Shown here: positions 1 through 8,523 of the stretch, piece by piece | Layout of the letters: the number at the start of each line of letters is the position of its first letter | Numbering within the stretch: position 1 is the first letter of the stretch | Assembly (NCBI GenBank): GCA_029289095.1 | Contig: JARFUG010000011.1 | Location: 26,637-63,402 of the forward strand | From: Desulfuromonadales bacterium | GTDB lineage: Bacteria; Desulfobacterota; Desulfuromonadia; Desulfuromonadales; JACZKF01 | Length of the DNA: 36,766 nucleotides | Direction of reading: 5' to 3' | Translations under genes and position numbers: made by a program | The notes under the pieces: generated by a model | What the model was told of the DNA's origin: nothing | The model's input: the letters and a program-made list of their open reading frames with translations, nothing else | The model's database searches: none

Positions 1-201
1 TCCGCCCGCAGCGAGCCCCGCCGCCATCCCCACCATGTTGGCTTCGGCGATGCCGGCGTTGAAGAATCGCCCGGGGAACTCCTTGCCGAAAACGGCCGTT
101 TTGGTGGAACCGGACAGATCGGCATCCAGCGCCACAACCTTCTCATTTTCACGCCCCAGCTCAAGCAGCGCCTGGCCGTAAGCATCACGTGTTGCGATCA
201 T
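1..201 (-). CDS. Transketolase, C-terminal subunit (partial, cut by window edge)
   Basis: This is the first 67 residues of the C-terminal half of a split transketolase. Transketolase moves two-carbon ketol units between sugar phosphates in the non-oxidative pentose phosphate pathway, using thiamine diphosphate. The N-terminus [16 protein letters not shown], then [13 protein letters not shown] and [16 protein letters not shown], are typical of the pyrimidine-binding (Pyr) domain; the glutamate of GIAEANM is the residue that activates the cofactor. The start is the ATG at 201. It lies downstream of the N-terminal subunit gene on the same strand, so the two probably form one operon, separated by 179 bp that hold an inverted repeat array. 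The rest of the gene lies outside the window. Confidence 0.9.
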   Translation of the reverse strand, partial: MIATRDAYGQALLELGRENEKVVALDADLSGSTKTAVFGKEFPGRFFNAGIAEANMVGMAAGLAAGG

Positions 202-218
202 TGATTGGAATCCTTATT

Positions 219-380
219 GAGAATCCAGGAGCCAGAATCCAGGAGCCAGGAGAAAACCCGAATCTGGGCGCCTCCTTCTCCCTCATTGACTACTGACAAT
301 TACAGATTTGCCGGCATCCGCCATGCCCTCGCCCTTTGCCTTTATTCTGGCTCCTGGCTTCTGGCTCCTGGCTCCTGCCT
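219..380. repeat. Inverted array of GGAGCCA / TGGCTCC heptamers (family C)
   Basis: The left arm (about 221-252) holds tandem copies around CCAGGAGCCAG, and the right arm (351-380) holds the reverse complement, CTGGCTCCTGG, repeated with period about 7. The two could pair as a long stem around a ~100-nt loop that also contains CATTGACTACTGACAATTA. The array fills the gap between the two transketolase genes and begins at the base next to the N-subunit stop codon (381-383). The same family recurs at the right end of the window. Confidence 0.8.
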
Positions 381-1208
381 TCACGAATGTCCCAGATGCT
401 CCAGCGCGCGGACGAGTTCGTCGTCGCTCGGCGGAACGCCGTGATAGCTCGCCTTGTGTTCGAAGAAGGGAACACCCTTCCCCTTGACGGTGCGGGCGAT
501 GATCAGGGTCGGCTTCCCATCGGTCTTCTGCGCTTCCTCGAGCCCTCGGGCGATGGCCTGCACGTCATGCCCGTCGACTTCGAGCACATGCCAGTTGAAG
601 GCAAGGAACTTGGGACCGACGGGAGCGACGTTCATGACGTCGGCGACGTTGCCGTCGATCTGCAATCCGTTGACGTCGACGATGGCGCACAGGTTGTCGA
701 GCCCGTAGTGGACGGCGGCCATGGCCGCTTCCCATACCTGCCCTTCCTGCAGTTCGCCGTCGCCCAGCAGGGCGTAGGTGCGCGCCGAACGGCCGGCGAG
801 ACGCGCCGCCAGAGCCAGCCCCACCGCCTGGGAGAGTCCCTGGCCGAGCGAGCCGGTGCAGACGTCGACCCCGGGGGTCTTGTTCATGTCGGGATGGCCC
901 TGCAGGTGACTGCCGAGGCGGCGCAGCGTTTTGAGGTCGTCGGGGGAAAAATAGCCGGCCTGCGCCAGGCAGGCATAGAGTGCCGGCGCGGCATGCCCCT
1001 TGGAAAGGACGAAACGGTCCCGATCTTCCCACCGGGGGTTGGAGGGATCGTGCCGCATGGCATGGAAATACAGGACGGTGAGGACGTCGATGGAGGAGAG
1101 GCTCCCCCCGGTGTGTCCGGATCGGGCCGTATTGAGCATCTTCAGGATTTCGACCCGAAGGTGTCGTGCGGTCTCCTCAAGCTCCCGGACGCTCTGTTCG
1201 TTCAGCAT
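381..1208 (-). CDS. Transketolase, N-terminal subunit
   Basis: This is the thiamine-diphosphate-binding half of a split transketolase, 275 residues, matching the usual ~270-280 for this form. Visible motifs are RSGHTGGSLSSIDVL near the N-terminus, DRFVLSKGHAAPALYA, GSLGQGLSQAVGLALA, and the ThDP/Mg2+ motif GDGELQEGQVWEAAM followed by IVDVNGLQIDG. The frame is open to an earlier ATG at 1226. The ATG at 1208 is preferred because AGGGAG lies 7 nt upstream and because the family begins close to this point. It is read together with the C-terminal subunit downstream. The stop codon touches the first base of a repeat array. Confidence 0.93.
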   Translation of the reverse strand: MLNEQSVRELEETARHLRVEILKMLNTARSGHTGGSLSSIDVLTVLYFHAMRHDPSNPRWEDRDRFVLSKGHAAPALYACLAQAGYFSPDDLKTLRRLGSHLQGHPDMNKTPGVDVCTGSLGQGLSQAVGLALAARLAGRSARTYALLGDGELQEGQVWEAAMAAVHYGLDNLCAIVDVNGLQIDGNVADVMNVAPVGPKFLAFNWHVLEVDGHDVQAIARGLEEAQKTDGKPTLIIARTVKGKGVPFFEHKASYHGVPPSDDELVRALEHLGHS

Positions 1209-1282
1209 CAGATGGCTCCCTAGCATTCCCCGGTCGGGGTCGTGAAATTAGCGGCATCCCCCAGGCTTCGCCGCGGGGATCC

Positions 1283-1708
1283 TCAGGAGTGAGGCTCCTG
1301 GTCCCCTATGAAATAGGACAGAACGATATCTTCGAGATTCGCCTCTTTGGTCGGAGGTTTTTTTGCAACCTGCGGGGGGGGCGAAGGAGGTTGGAGCGGT
1401 GCGGGAGGCGCATCGGCTTCTTCGGCTGGGGACGCTTCGCCGAGCCGTATGCGGATCTTATCGTCGAACTCTCCGTTTTTCAGGCGGCGCAGCATGGATT
1501 GATGCTGGCTCTTCATCAGATCCTGAACGACTTTCTCCAGATTGTCCGCCGAAAGGATGTCGGAATAGGATACCTTCCTGCTGACGAGAATCGTCCCCCC
1601 ATGAAAGAGATGGGTGACGATGTGGGGGTTTTTGACTCCGCCGTCCTCAGTCTGGACGTGGTAGAGCACCCCTTTGTAACGGAAATTGTGGTTGTAGCCG
1701 ACGAGCAT
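1283..1708 (-). CDS. Conserved hypothetical protein
   Basis: A 141-residue soluble protein of unknown function. Its N-terminal part (LVGYNHNFRYKGVLYHVQTE, then HIVTHLFHGGTILVSRKVSY) looks like a compact conserved domain. It is followed by a charged helical stretch (KSQHQSMLRRLKNGEFDDKI) and a proline-rich linker near residues 95-120 (PPAPLQPPSPPPQ). I recall similar proteins in Geobacter-type genomes but cannot name a family with certainty. The ATG at 1708 is preferred over the one at 1717 because CAGGA lies 8 nt upstream of it. There is no signal peptide. It is flanked by metH upstream and transketolase downstream on the same strand. Confidence 0.7.
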   Translation of the reverse strand: MLVGYNHNFRYKGVLYHVQTEDGGVKNPHIVTHLFHGGTILVSRKVSYSDILSADNLEKVVQDLMKSQHQSMLRRLKNGEFDDKIRIRLGEASPAEEADAPPAPLQPPSPPPQVAKKPPTKEANLEDIVLSYFIGDQEPHS

Positions 1709-1822
1709 GGACCGCATCCTGACGGTACGTGAAATGACGGCATAAAATTAGCACACTCGGTCAAAAGACACAAGAGGCATTAAATAAGGGAAAAGGTTCG
1801 AAGAGTACGGAGGTTGTACAAT

Positions 1823-1892
1823 CCAGGCTATGGGCTATGGGCGCCCATGGGGATTATGGAATTGCCTACCGCCTATTGCCTATCGCCCATCA
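1823..1892. repeat. Inverted array of GGCTATG / GCCTATCGCCCAT units (family D)
   Basis: GGCTATGGGCTATGGGC at about 1827-1843 is opposed by GCCTACCGCCTATTGCC TATCGCCCAT at 1864-1890. The array overlaps the 3' end of metH: the metH stop TAG (1873-1875) and the last codons for MGDRQ lie inside the right arm. Confidence 0.7.
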
Positions 1893-4278
1893 GCGCCTTG
1901 ACGCGTTTGACGGCTTCCAGGGCGTCCGCGGCGTAGAGGTCGGCGCCGACCGAGTCGGCGTAGTCCTGCGTGACAACCGCCCCTCCGAGCATGGTGAAGA
2001 CTTTCACCCCCTCTTCGCGCAGGCGATCGAGGGTGACTTCCATCTGGTGCAGCGTCGTCGTCATGAGGGCCGAAAGGCCGACGGCATCGACCTTGTGACG
2101 CAGGGCCTCCTCGACGATTCGTCCGGCCGGGACGTTCTTGCCGAGGTCGATGACCTCGAAGCCGTGGTTCTCAAGCAGGGTGCACACGATATTTTTGCCG
2201 ATATCGTGGATATCGCCTTCTACCGTGGCCATGAGGATCTTTCCGCGGCTCTCGCCGCCGGCGCCTCCCATCGCCTCCCTGAGTCGGGCGAAGGCGGCCT
2301 GCATCGTCTCGGAGGAGAGCATGACCTGCGGCAGGAAAATTAGGTTGGCCCCGAAACGCCGGCCGACCTCTTCGAGCCCCGGCAGCAGCCCCTCGTTGCT
2401 CACATCCAGGGGGGAGAGCCCCTCGCTCAAGGCCTCTTCCACCAAAGCGACGATTCCGTCGCGGTCTCCCTCGATGACGGCGGCGGCGAGGCGCTCACGA
2501 ATCCCCGCGGGACGGTCGGCAGGCGACGGAGCGGCGACAGGAGCTGAGGTCTGCGCGTAGTGGGCAATATAGGCCTCTGCCCGCACGTCCTTGCCGAGAA
2601 GGACCATGGCGGCGCGGAAGGCGTCCATCATCTTCTCCTCACGGGGATTGACGATGGCGGCGTCGAGACCGGCTTCCAGGGCCATGGCGAAAAAGATCGA
2701 GGAGAGGACGGGGCGCGCCGGCAGGCCGAATGAGATGTTGCTCACGCCAAGAACAGTGGAAAGACCGAGATCGGACTTCACCTCCCGCAGCGCCTGCAGG
2801 GTCTGACGCGCCTGATCGGGCTCGGCCGAGACGGTCAGCGCCAGGCAATCGATGACGACGTCTTCCCGGGGGAGACCTGCGGCGAGGGCCGCATCGAGGA
2901 TGCGGCGGGCGACATCGACTCGCCCCTGCGCCGTCGGCGGGATCCCCGTCTCGTCAAGAGCCAGCCCGATCACCGCGGCGCCGTATTTTCGGGCCAGGGG
3001 GAGGATTGTGCGCAGGCTCTTCTCCTCGCCGGAGACCGAATTGATGAGCACCTTGCCGTCGGCGGCCTTCAGCCCGGCCTCCAGGGCTGCCGGATCGGAG
3101 GAATCGAGTACGATGGGGGCGGCGCTCACGCCGGCAACGGCGTAGACGGCCCGCTCCAGGGCGGCGGCTTCATCGACTCCGGGCAGACCGCAGTTCACAT
3201 CGAGCAGGGCCGCCCCCGCGGCGCTCTGGGTCTGAGCCTCGCGGCGTATGTAGGCAGTCTTGCCCTCGCGCAGTTCCTGGCTGTACCCCTTTTTCCCCGT
3301 CGGATTGATGCGCTCTCCGATGACGGCGCAGGGGGCGCCCGATCCGACCGGAACGACGGCGGTGCGGCTGGAGAGAAACGCGCGCCTCGCTGGCGGCTTC
3401 CAGGAGGGGTCTTTCCCCTCAAGGGCGCGGCGCATGGCGGCGATATGCACAGGGGTGGTGCCGCAGCACCCGCCGATGACCCGCACCCCCAGGGCGATCA
3501 TCCGGTCGTGATAGGCGACCATCTCCTCGGGAGTCCCGGGGAAAACCGTCACCCCGTCGCGCAGCACCGGCAGGCCGGCGTTGGCCTGGGAGATCAGCGG
3601 CAGCGACGTGACCGAACGCATCTTCTCGAGAAGAGTGTAGATCCCCTCGACGCCAAGGCCGCAGTTGGAGCCGATGACATCGGCTCCGAGGGCGTCAAGG
3701 GTGACCGCCGCCGCCTCAGGGGGTGTCCCCAGTACCGAGCGGCCGGCGTCGTCGAAAGTCATCTGCGCGATGACTGGAAGCGTGGAAAATTCTCGGCAGG
3801 CGACGACCGCCGCCCTCAGCTCGCGGATGTCGAGGAACGTCTCGCAGGTGACCAGGTCCGCGCCCGCTTCGGCAAAGGCCCTCACCTGCTCGCCGAAAAT
3901 CTCCACCATCTCGTCGAAACCGGCATCTCCCACCGGCTCGAGGAAACGCCCCGTGGGGCCGATTGAGCCGGCGACGAAAGAGCCCGGGCGCGCGGCGCGG
4001 CGGGCGAGTTCGACGGCACGGCCATTGATTTCGGCGAGTCTCCCTTCGAGACCGTAATGGGCGAGCTTCACTCGGCTCCCCCCGAACGTGTTGGTCACCA
4101 GAATATCGGCGCCCGCTTCGGCATACTCGCGATGAATCCCCTCGACCACCTCGGGGGCGCTGAGGTTCATCTCCTCCGGACACCCACCGGGTTTGAGCCC
4201 CCTTTCCTGGAGGAGGGTTCCCATGGCGCCGTCCAAAACCAGAACTCTCGCTTGGATCGTCGCGCGAAAATCGCTCAT
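1873..4278 (-). CDS. metH: Cobalamin-dependent methionine synthase, short form without activation domain
   Basis: Transfers a methyl group from methyltetrahydrofolate through cobalamin to homocysteine, giving methionine, in the cytoplasm. It has 801 residues. Residues 1-290 form the homocysteine-binding barrel, with zinc ligands C206 (GSNCGLG) and C271/C272 (GGCCGTTP). About 320-570 is the pterin-binding barrel (GERINPTGKKGY, DVNCGLPG). About 600-800 is the cobalamin module, with DIHDIGKNIV (H691 is the lower axial ligand) and GLSALMTTTLHQM. Classical MetH of ~1200 residues has a C-terminal AdoMet/flavodoxin-dependent reactivation domain; it is absent here, so reactivation must come from another protein. 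Start ATG 4278 has GGGAGA upstream. The GerMN gene lies 33 bp upstream on the same strand. Confidence 0.93.
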   Translation of the reverse strand: MSDFRATIQARVLVLDGAMGTLLQERGLKPGGCPEEMNLSAPEVVEGIHREYAEAGADILVTNTFGGSRVKLAHYGLEGRLAEINGRAVELARRAARPGSFVAGSIGPTGRFLEPVGDAGFDEMVEIFGEQVRAFAEAGADLVTCETFLDIRELRAAVVACREFSTLPVIAQMTFDDAGRSVLGTPPEAAAVTLDALGADVIGSNCGLGVEGIYTLLEKMRSVTSLPLISQANAGLPVLRDGVTVFPGTPEEMVAYHDRMIALGVRVIGGCCGTTPVHIAAMRRALEGKDPSWKPPARRAFLSSRTAVVPVGSGAPCAVIGERINPTGKKGYSQELREGKTAYIRREAQTQSAAGAALLDVNCGLPGVDEAAALERAVYAVAGVSAAPIVLDSSDPAALEAGLKAADGKVLINSVSGEEKSLRTILPLARKYGAAVIGLALDETGIPPTAQGRVDVARRILDAALAAGLPREDVVIDCLALTVSAEPDQARQTLQALREVKSDLGLSTVLGVSNISFGLPARPVLSSIFFAMALEAGLDAAIVNPREEKMMDAFRAAMVLLGKDVRAEAYIAHYAQTSAPVAAPSPADRPAGIRERLAAAVIEGDRDGIVALVEEALSEGLSPLDVSNEGLLPGLEEVGRRFGANLIFLPQVMLSSETMQAAFARLREAMGGAGGESRGKILMATVEGDIHDIGKNIVCTLLENHGFEVIDLGKNVPAGRIVEEALRHKVDAVGLSALMTTTLHQMEVTLDRLREEGVKVFTMLGGAVVTQDYADSVGADLYAADALEAVKRVKALMGDRQ

Positions 4279-4311
4279 CTGTTCTCTCCCTGAATCACGC
4301 TCTGCGCCTCC

Positions 4312-4902
4312 TTATTCATAGGCGCCCCCCTCTTCGGGAGATCGGCTGTAGCGGAAATCGGCCTGTACGGGCTCGCGCACCCCCACGTGCCCTTTGAGGG
4401 TCTCCAGCACCTGGCCTTCCACGAGAATTCGAACCTGCCGGATGTGCGGAAAATTGACCGCCACGGTATTGGCCACCCCATAGACGGTCAAAAGCTCCGA
4501 AATGCTCCCGCCGGGATGGGCGGAGACGAGATCCCGACTGAAATCGATGACGGCGGCGCCGTTCTGCACTTCGACCCCCCGCACGACGGTGGAGTCCGGC
4601 AGGACGGGCGCGAGACGACTCTGCGGCCCCTTCACCAGGGCCTGCACCGTCAGGCGCACACACTCGACCTCCTCCAGGCAGACGATGTCGCGCGACTCGG
4701 CGACGAGCATCTCCCCCTGGGCGGAGGCGAAATAGAGAATAACCTCCCGGGCTTGCCGGTGCTCTTCCTGGCCGACGGCCACGACCTGGACTTCGGCAGG
4801 GGGGCGGGAGATGAGGAGCTTTCTGGCTGCCAGAGCTGCGAATACGACGAGCAGGACCACAAAGGCGATCAGGAGGATACGGTCGCGAGATGGACGATTC
4901 AT
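4312..4902 (-). CDS. GerMN-domain protein, membrane anchored
   Basis: A 196-residue protein with one N-terminal membrane segment (ILLIAFVVLLVVFAALAARK, about 8-27) and a GerMN (sporulation/spore germination) domain in about 60-190. Typical features are VILYFASAQGEMLVAESR, VRLTVQALVKGP, VVRGVEVQNGAAVIDFSRDL and the final LVEGQVLETLKGH. In non-spore-formers such proteins are envelope proteins of unknown role; GerMN folds are thought to bind peptidoglycan or partner proteins. The ATG at 4902 is chosen over 4926 because GGAG lies 7 nt upstream and it gives a normal anchor. Next to murI upstream and metH downstream, so a link to the envelope is possible but not shown. Confidence 0.85.
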   Translation of the reverse strand: MNRPSRDRILLIAFVVLLVVFAALAARKLLISRPPAEVQVVAVGQEEHRQAREVILYFASAQGEMLVAESRDIVCLEEVECVRLTVQALVKGPQSRLAPVLPDSTVVRGVEVQNGAAVIDFSRDLVSAHPGGSISELLTVYGVANTVAVNFPHIRQVRILVEGQVLETLKGHVGVREPVQADFRYSRSPEEGGAYE

Positions 4903-4949
4903 AGGGGATCTCCGCTTCGGCGCCACAGTCGTTTTTTCATCGGTTTCGA

Positions 4950-5093
4950 AATTGACGGAATCGCCAAAAATTCAAAATCTACCACCAAGACCCCAAGACA
5001 CAAAGAAACCCATTGATTATTAAGGAGATTTCCTTGGTGTGCTTGGGTGTCTTGGTGGTGAAACAAGGCTTTTCTGCGAATGCATCAATTCAG
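4950..5093. repeat. Inverted CACCAAGACACCAAG hairpin repeat, copy 1 (family A)
   Basis: The left arm ACCACCAAGACCCCAAGAC starts at 4981. The right arm, ending in GGTGTCTTGGTGGTGAAA, runs to about 5064. They enclose a ~20-nt loop. The symmetry extends outward to ATTGACGGAATCG (4951-4963) and CGAATGCATCAATTC (5077-5091). The outer edge overlaps the murI stop codon (5090-5092). Confidence 0.8.
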
Positions 5094-5893
5094 GATTTGT
5101 CGAGTTCCACCTGCTCCACCCCTCCCAGGGGGGTCCCGATAAAGGCTCCTCCGACCCGTTCGAACCGGGTGGGGACGTCGGTCACGAAGAAGCGGTGCGC
5201 CCCGGGGAGCCCGGAGCGAAAGTGCCCGTGCTCCCCGAGCGAGGCGGACACGACCCGGGCCGTCTCTTCGGCAGAATCTACGAGTTGGACGCCTTCGCCG
5301 AGCACCGAACGCAGCGTCTTCTTCAGGAGCGGGTAATGGGTGCACCCCAGGACGAGAGTGTCGATTCTCTGCTCCAGGAGAGGCGCCAGGTATTCGCGCG
5401 CAGCCAGATGCGCCACCTCGTGGTCGGCCCACCCTTCCTCGGCGAGGGGGACGAAAAGGGGACAGGGAGCTGAAAAGATCTCGATATCCGGGTTCAGGGC
5501 ATGGATGGCGCGCGTGTAGGCGCCGCTCTTGACGGTCCCCTCGGTGCCGATGACGCCGACTCTTTTATTGCGGGTCAGGGCCGCCGCACGGCGAGCGCCC
5601 GGCTCGATCACCCCGATCACGGGGAGACTGAAGCGCTCCTTGAGATCGAGCAGAGCGAAGGACGAGGCCGTATTGCAGGCCACCACGAGCATCTTGACCC
5701 CCCGCTCGGTCAAGAAAGAAGCGGCCTCGAGAGCATAGCGCACGACGGTGGGCGGGCTCTTGGTTCCGTAGGGGACCCGGGCGGTGTCCCCCAGGTAGAT
5801 CAGCTCCTCGGCGGGGAGGAGCCGTGTGATTTCCTTGAAAACGGTAAGTCCGCCGACTCCCGAGTCGAAGACTCCTATGGCGCGTTCAGGCAC
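5090..5893 (-). CDS. murI: Glutamate racemase
   Basis: Interconverts L- and D-glutamate, supplying D-Glu for peptidoglycan. It has 267 residues, the normal family length. The two catalytic cysteines are C73 in VVACNTASS and C182 in VLGCTHYPLL. Other signatures are the N-terminal IGVFDSGVGGLTVFKEI and YLGDTARVPYGTKSP. The start is a GTG at 5893 with only a weak GGATTA upstream; no better start exists before the conserved N-terminus. The stop codon sits on the edge of the family A repeat, which separates murI from the GerMN gene on the same strand. Confidence 0.95.
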   Translation of the reverse strand: MPERAIGVFDSGVGGLTVFKEITRLLPAEELIYLGDTARVPYGTKSPPTVVRYALEAASFLTERGVKMLVVACNTASSFALLDLKERFSLPVIGVIEPGARRAAALTRNKRVGVIGTEGTVKSGAYTRAIHALNPDIEIFSAPCPLFVPLAEEGWADHEVAHLAAREYLAPLLEQRIDTLVLGCTHYPLLKKTLRSVLGEGVQLVDSAEETARVVSASLGEHGHFRSGLPGAHRFFVTDVPTRFERVGGAFIGTPLGGVEQVELDKS

Positions 5894-6062
5894 GTCAGTA
5901 ATCCAATCTTTTCGGCGGTGCTGTGAAGAAGTCGAATACTAAAAGAATGATCCCCCCAAAGTCAAGGCGGATCCCCCCCTTTTCCCTTGTCCTGCACCCT
6001 GAAAACCTGCTAAGGTAGGCACCTCAGCACCCCACTATCGCTTTCGCGCAGGGCTGAACGAA

Positions 6063-6392
6063 ATGGATATGATTTTCGAGTTTCTCCGGCAGTTTGAAAC
6101 CGCCGCCGTCATGGACTGGCTTGCGAGCCTCGACCTGAACGAGCTGATCCACAACCGTTACTTTCTGGGTGGAACGGCGGCGCTTGCGATCATCGCCCTG
6201 TTGATGCGATGGCGCGTGCTCCTGACCACTCTTCTGGCCGTCGCCGGCTTCGTCGCCCTTCTCTCCTACACGATGCAGCGCGGCACCGGGCTGGAGGAAG
6301 GATTGCAGTCCGACACCCTTCTCATCTTCGTCGCAGGGGGGGTCGCCCTGATCGGCGCGGTCATCTACTTTCTCTTCATCCGCACGGACTGA
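6063..6392 (+). CDS. Small integral membrane protein, unknown function
   Basis: 109 residues. A short amphipathic N-terminus (MDMIFEFLRQFETAAVMDWL) precedes three hydrophobic stretches: about 38-48 (AALAIIALLM), 51-69 (VLLTTLLAVAGFVALL) and 86-105 (TLLIFVAGGVALIGAVIYFL). The protein ends right after the last helix in FIRTD. GCAGGG lies about 8-10 nt upstream of the ATG. It starts the plus-strand run that continues 16 bp later with the dehydratase D-component, so it may be co-transcribed with it. I do not recognise the family. Confidence 0.75.
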   Translation: MDMIFEFLRQFETAAVMDWLASLDLNELIHNRYFLGGTAALAIIALLMRWRVLLTTLLAVAGFVALLSYTMQRGTGLEEGLQSDTLLIFVAGGVALIGAVIYFLFIRTD

Positions 6393-6407
6393 CACCGCAG
6401 ATTCCCC

Positions 6408-7388
6408 ATGGTAGGCTTCACCACAACGATACCCATCGAGATCCTCGTCGCCGCGGGAAAGCATCCTGTCGACCTCAACAACCTTTTCATCACCGACCCC
6501 GACCCCCACGGCCTCATCGAAGAAGCCGAAATCGAGGGGTTTCCCCGCAACATCTGCGGCTGGATCAAGGGGATCTACGGGGTGGCACGACGCCGGAAGA
6601 TAGAGACCCTGGTTGCGGTCACCGAGGGAGACTGCTCCAATACCCAGGCGCTCATGGAGGTCCTCACCTTGCACGGCGTCTCCACAGTTCCCTTCGCCTA
6701 TCCCTACGACCGCTCGGAGGAGAGCGTCCGGCACGAGATCGACAAGCTCGCCCGCACCTTCGACGCCTCCCCCGAGGCGATCCGCCGGGCCAAAGCCGAT
6801 CTCGACGGCGTGCGCCGCAAGGTCCACGATATCGACCGCCTCACCTGGGAGCGGGACGTGGTGAGCGGCGAGGAAAACCACTATTTCCAGGTCTGCACCT
6901 CGGACATGAACGGCGACCTGGGGCGCTTTGATGCCGAGGTCGATGCCTTTCTTGAAGAGGTCGTGCGCCGCGACCCTTTCCGCGACGAACTGCGTCTGGC
7001 CTATATCGGGGTTCCCCCCATCGTCTCGGGGCTCTACGGCGCCCTGGAGTCGATGGGCGCGCGGGTCGTCTTCAACGAAACGCAGCGCCAGTTCTCGATG
7101 CCTTTCGGCGCCGAGTCCCTGGTCGAGCAGTATCGACTCTATACCTATCCCTACGACATCTTCACCCGCCTCGACGACATCGAGCGGGAGATCTCGCGAC
7201 GCCGCATCGACGGGGTGATTCATTACGTGCAGTCGTTCTGCTTCCGCCAGATCGAGGACCTTATCGTGCGCAAACGCCTGCGACTGCCGATCCTCACGCT
7301 GGAGGGAGACCGTCCCGGCCCTCTCGACGCACGAACCCACCTGCGTCTCGAAGGGTTCATCGAGATGCTGAAGGGGCAGAAGCGATGA
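6408..7388 (+). CDS. 2-hydroxyacyl-CoA dehydratase D-component family protein
   Basis: A 326-residue member of the HgdB/BcrC/YjiM family, whose members bind iron-sulfur clusters and carry out radical dehydrations or, as in double-cubane cluster proteins, difficult low-potential reductions. Four cysteines are present: C50 (RNICGWIKG), C76 (EGDCSNTQ), C163 (QVCTSDMN) and C278 (QSFCFRQIE). C50, C76 and C278 lie in the contexts usual for cluster ligands. True 2-hydroxyacyl-CoA dehydratases use two different subunits; only one is encoded here, as in the YjiM or double-cubane type. The substrate cannot be told. The next gene, its activator, overlaps by 4 bp (ATGA). There is no acyl-CoA metabolism gene nearby. 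Confidence 0.85.
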   Translation: MVGFTTTIPIEILVAAGKHPVDLNNLFITDPDPHGLIEEAEIEGFPRNICGWIKGIYGVARRRKIETLVAVTEGDCSNTQALMEVLTLHGVSTVPFAYPYDRSEESVRHEIDKLARTFDASPEAIRRAKADLDGVRRKVHDIDRLTWERDVVSGEENHYFQVCTSDMNGDLGRFDAEVDAFLEEVVRRDPFRDELRLAYIGVPPIVSGLYGALESMGARVVFNETQRQFSMPFGAESLVEQYRLYTYPYDIFTRLDDIEREISRRRIDGVIHYVQSFCFRQIEDLIVRKRLRLPILTLEGDRPGPLDARTHLRLEGFIEMLKGQKR

Positions 7389-8164
7389 TCGCACTCGGCA
7401 TCGACCTGGGGAGCCGTCAGGCCAAGTTCGCCGCCATGGATTCAGACGGCATTCTCTGGCTGCGCGCCTTCGACACCATCCCCTTCTACAAGCGCTTCGG
7501 CGGAATGCGCAACGGGCGACTGACCCTCGACTTTCCCGCCATGGGACTTCTGAACGAATCGGAACGGGCCGAAGCGCGCCTGGTGGCGACGGGGTACGGG
7601 CGAAACACCATCGACCTTGAGGGGGCGCGGGTCGTCCCCGAGATCCAGGCCCATGCCGAAGGGGCGCGTTTCCAGACGGGCCTCGAGACCTTCACCCTTC
7701 TTGATCTGGGGGGACAGGACGCCAAAGCTGCGCGGATCGAAAACGGCATCCTGGTCGATTTCGTGATGAACGACAAGTGCGCCGCCTCCTCCGGGCGCTA
7801 CCTGGAGAACATGGCCAAGGTCCTCGACATCTCCCTCGAGGAGCTCTCCTCTCACCACCGCGACCCCGTCCCCCTCGACGCCACCTGCGGCATTTTCGGA
7901 GAGAGCGAGCTGATCGGACGCATATTGGAGGGACATCCCCTGGAGCGGTTGTGCGCCGGGGTCAACGCGACCCTCATCAAGCGGGTGATGCCGATGCTGC
8001 GCCGCTACCCCAAGGACGTCCTCGTGCTGACCGGAGGGGTCGCCAAGAGCGCCGCGTTTCGAGCCCTTCTCGCCGAGACGCTCGGCGCCCAACCGGTCGT
8101 TCCCGAGCACCCCCAGCACAACGGCGCCATCGGCTGCGCCTCCCTGGCAAGAAAAACCCGGTGA
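7385..8164 (+). CDS. Acyl-CoA dehydratase activase (HgdC/YjiL family ATPase)
   Basis: A 259-residue ASKHA-fold ATPase that, in this family, holds one [4Fe-4S] cluster between two monomers and drives an electron into the partner D-component at the cost of ATP. Seen: the phosphate-binding GIDLGSRQAKF, the second loop LLDLGGQDAKA, the two cluster cysteines C132 (NDKCAASSGRYLE) and C168 (DATCGIFGESEL), and LTGGVAKSAAF. The length equals that of single-partner activators such as YjiL. The start overlaps the stop of the D-component gene, so the pair is translationally coupled. The stop TGA is the first part of an inverted repeat array. Confidence 0.9.
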   Translation: MIALGIDLGSRQAKFAAMDSDGILWLRAFDTIPFYKRFGGMRNGRLTLDFPAMGLLNESERAEARLVATGYGRNTIDLEGARVVPEIQAHAEGARFQTGLETFTLLDLGGQDAKAARIENGILVDFVMNDKCAASSGRYLENMAKVLDISLEELSSHHRDPVPLDATCGIFGESELIGRILEGHPLERLCAGVNATLIKRVMPMLRRYPKDVLVLTGGVAKSAAFRALLAETLGAQPVVPEHPQHNGAIGCASLARKTR

Positions 8165-8240
8165 GGAGTGAGGCGTGAAGAGCGAGGCGTCCATGCATTT
8201 TACTCCTAACTCCTAACTCCTAACTCCTAACTCCTCACGA
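8160..8240. repeat. Inverted CTCCTAA heptamer array, copy 1 (family B)
   Basis: The left arm, GTGAGGAGTGAGGCGTGAAG at 8161-8180, faces a right arm at 8202-8238 made of four exact CTCCTAA heptamers and a final CTCCTCAC. The stop codon of the activase (8162-8164) lies in the left arm. A second copy is found at 19305-19381. Confidence 0.8.
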
Positions 8241-8259
8241 TTTCAAATGAGGTCATCCA

Positions 8260-8523
8260 ATGAAACTCTCGAAACGCGACATCATCCTCATCGTCCTCGG
8301 CGTCGTCATCGTCGCCGTTCTCTGGGCCGCACCTCCGCAGACGACATCGCGGGTCCCCTTCGACGAGACCCACGAGCGCTTCTACGATATCGCGAGGAGC
8401 GAAGGGAAAAAGGCTGCGGAGGTCTTCTGCGCCGATTGCCATAATCAGGAGATGATGCCTCTGCCCCAGGACCATCCGCCCCCCTTCCGCTGTCTCTTCT
8501 GCCACAAACTCGAGCGGAAATGA
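8260..8523 (+). CDS. Small membrane-anchored di-heme c-type cytochrome
   Basis: 87 residues. An N-terminal uncleaved-looking anchor (IILIVLGVVIVAVLWAA, about 8-24) is followed by a short periplasmic domain with two heme-binding motifs, CADCH (near 57-61) and CLFCH (near 78-82). Two covalently bound hemes are therefore expected; other histidines (H70 region, QDHPPP) might be distal ligands. GAGG lies 7 nt before the ATG. The next gene overlaps its stop (ATGA), so the two are coupled. Likely role: electron transfer at the periplasmic face. The partner is unknown. Confidence 0.85.
   Translation: MKLSKRDIILIVLGVVIVAVLWAAPPQTTSRVPFDETHERFYDIARSEGKKAAEVFCADCHNQEMMPLPQDHPPPFRCLFCHKLERK

Noticed and set aside
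8202-8238. CRISPR array
   Set aside because: The repeat units are 7 bp in direct tandem with no spacers, and no cas gene is present; the same holds for the other arrays.
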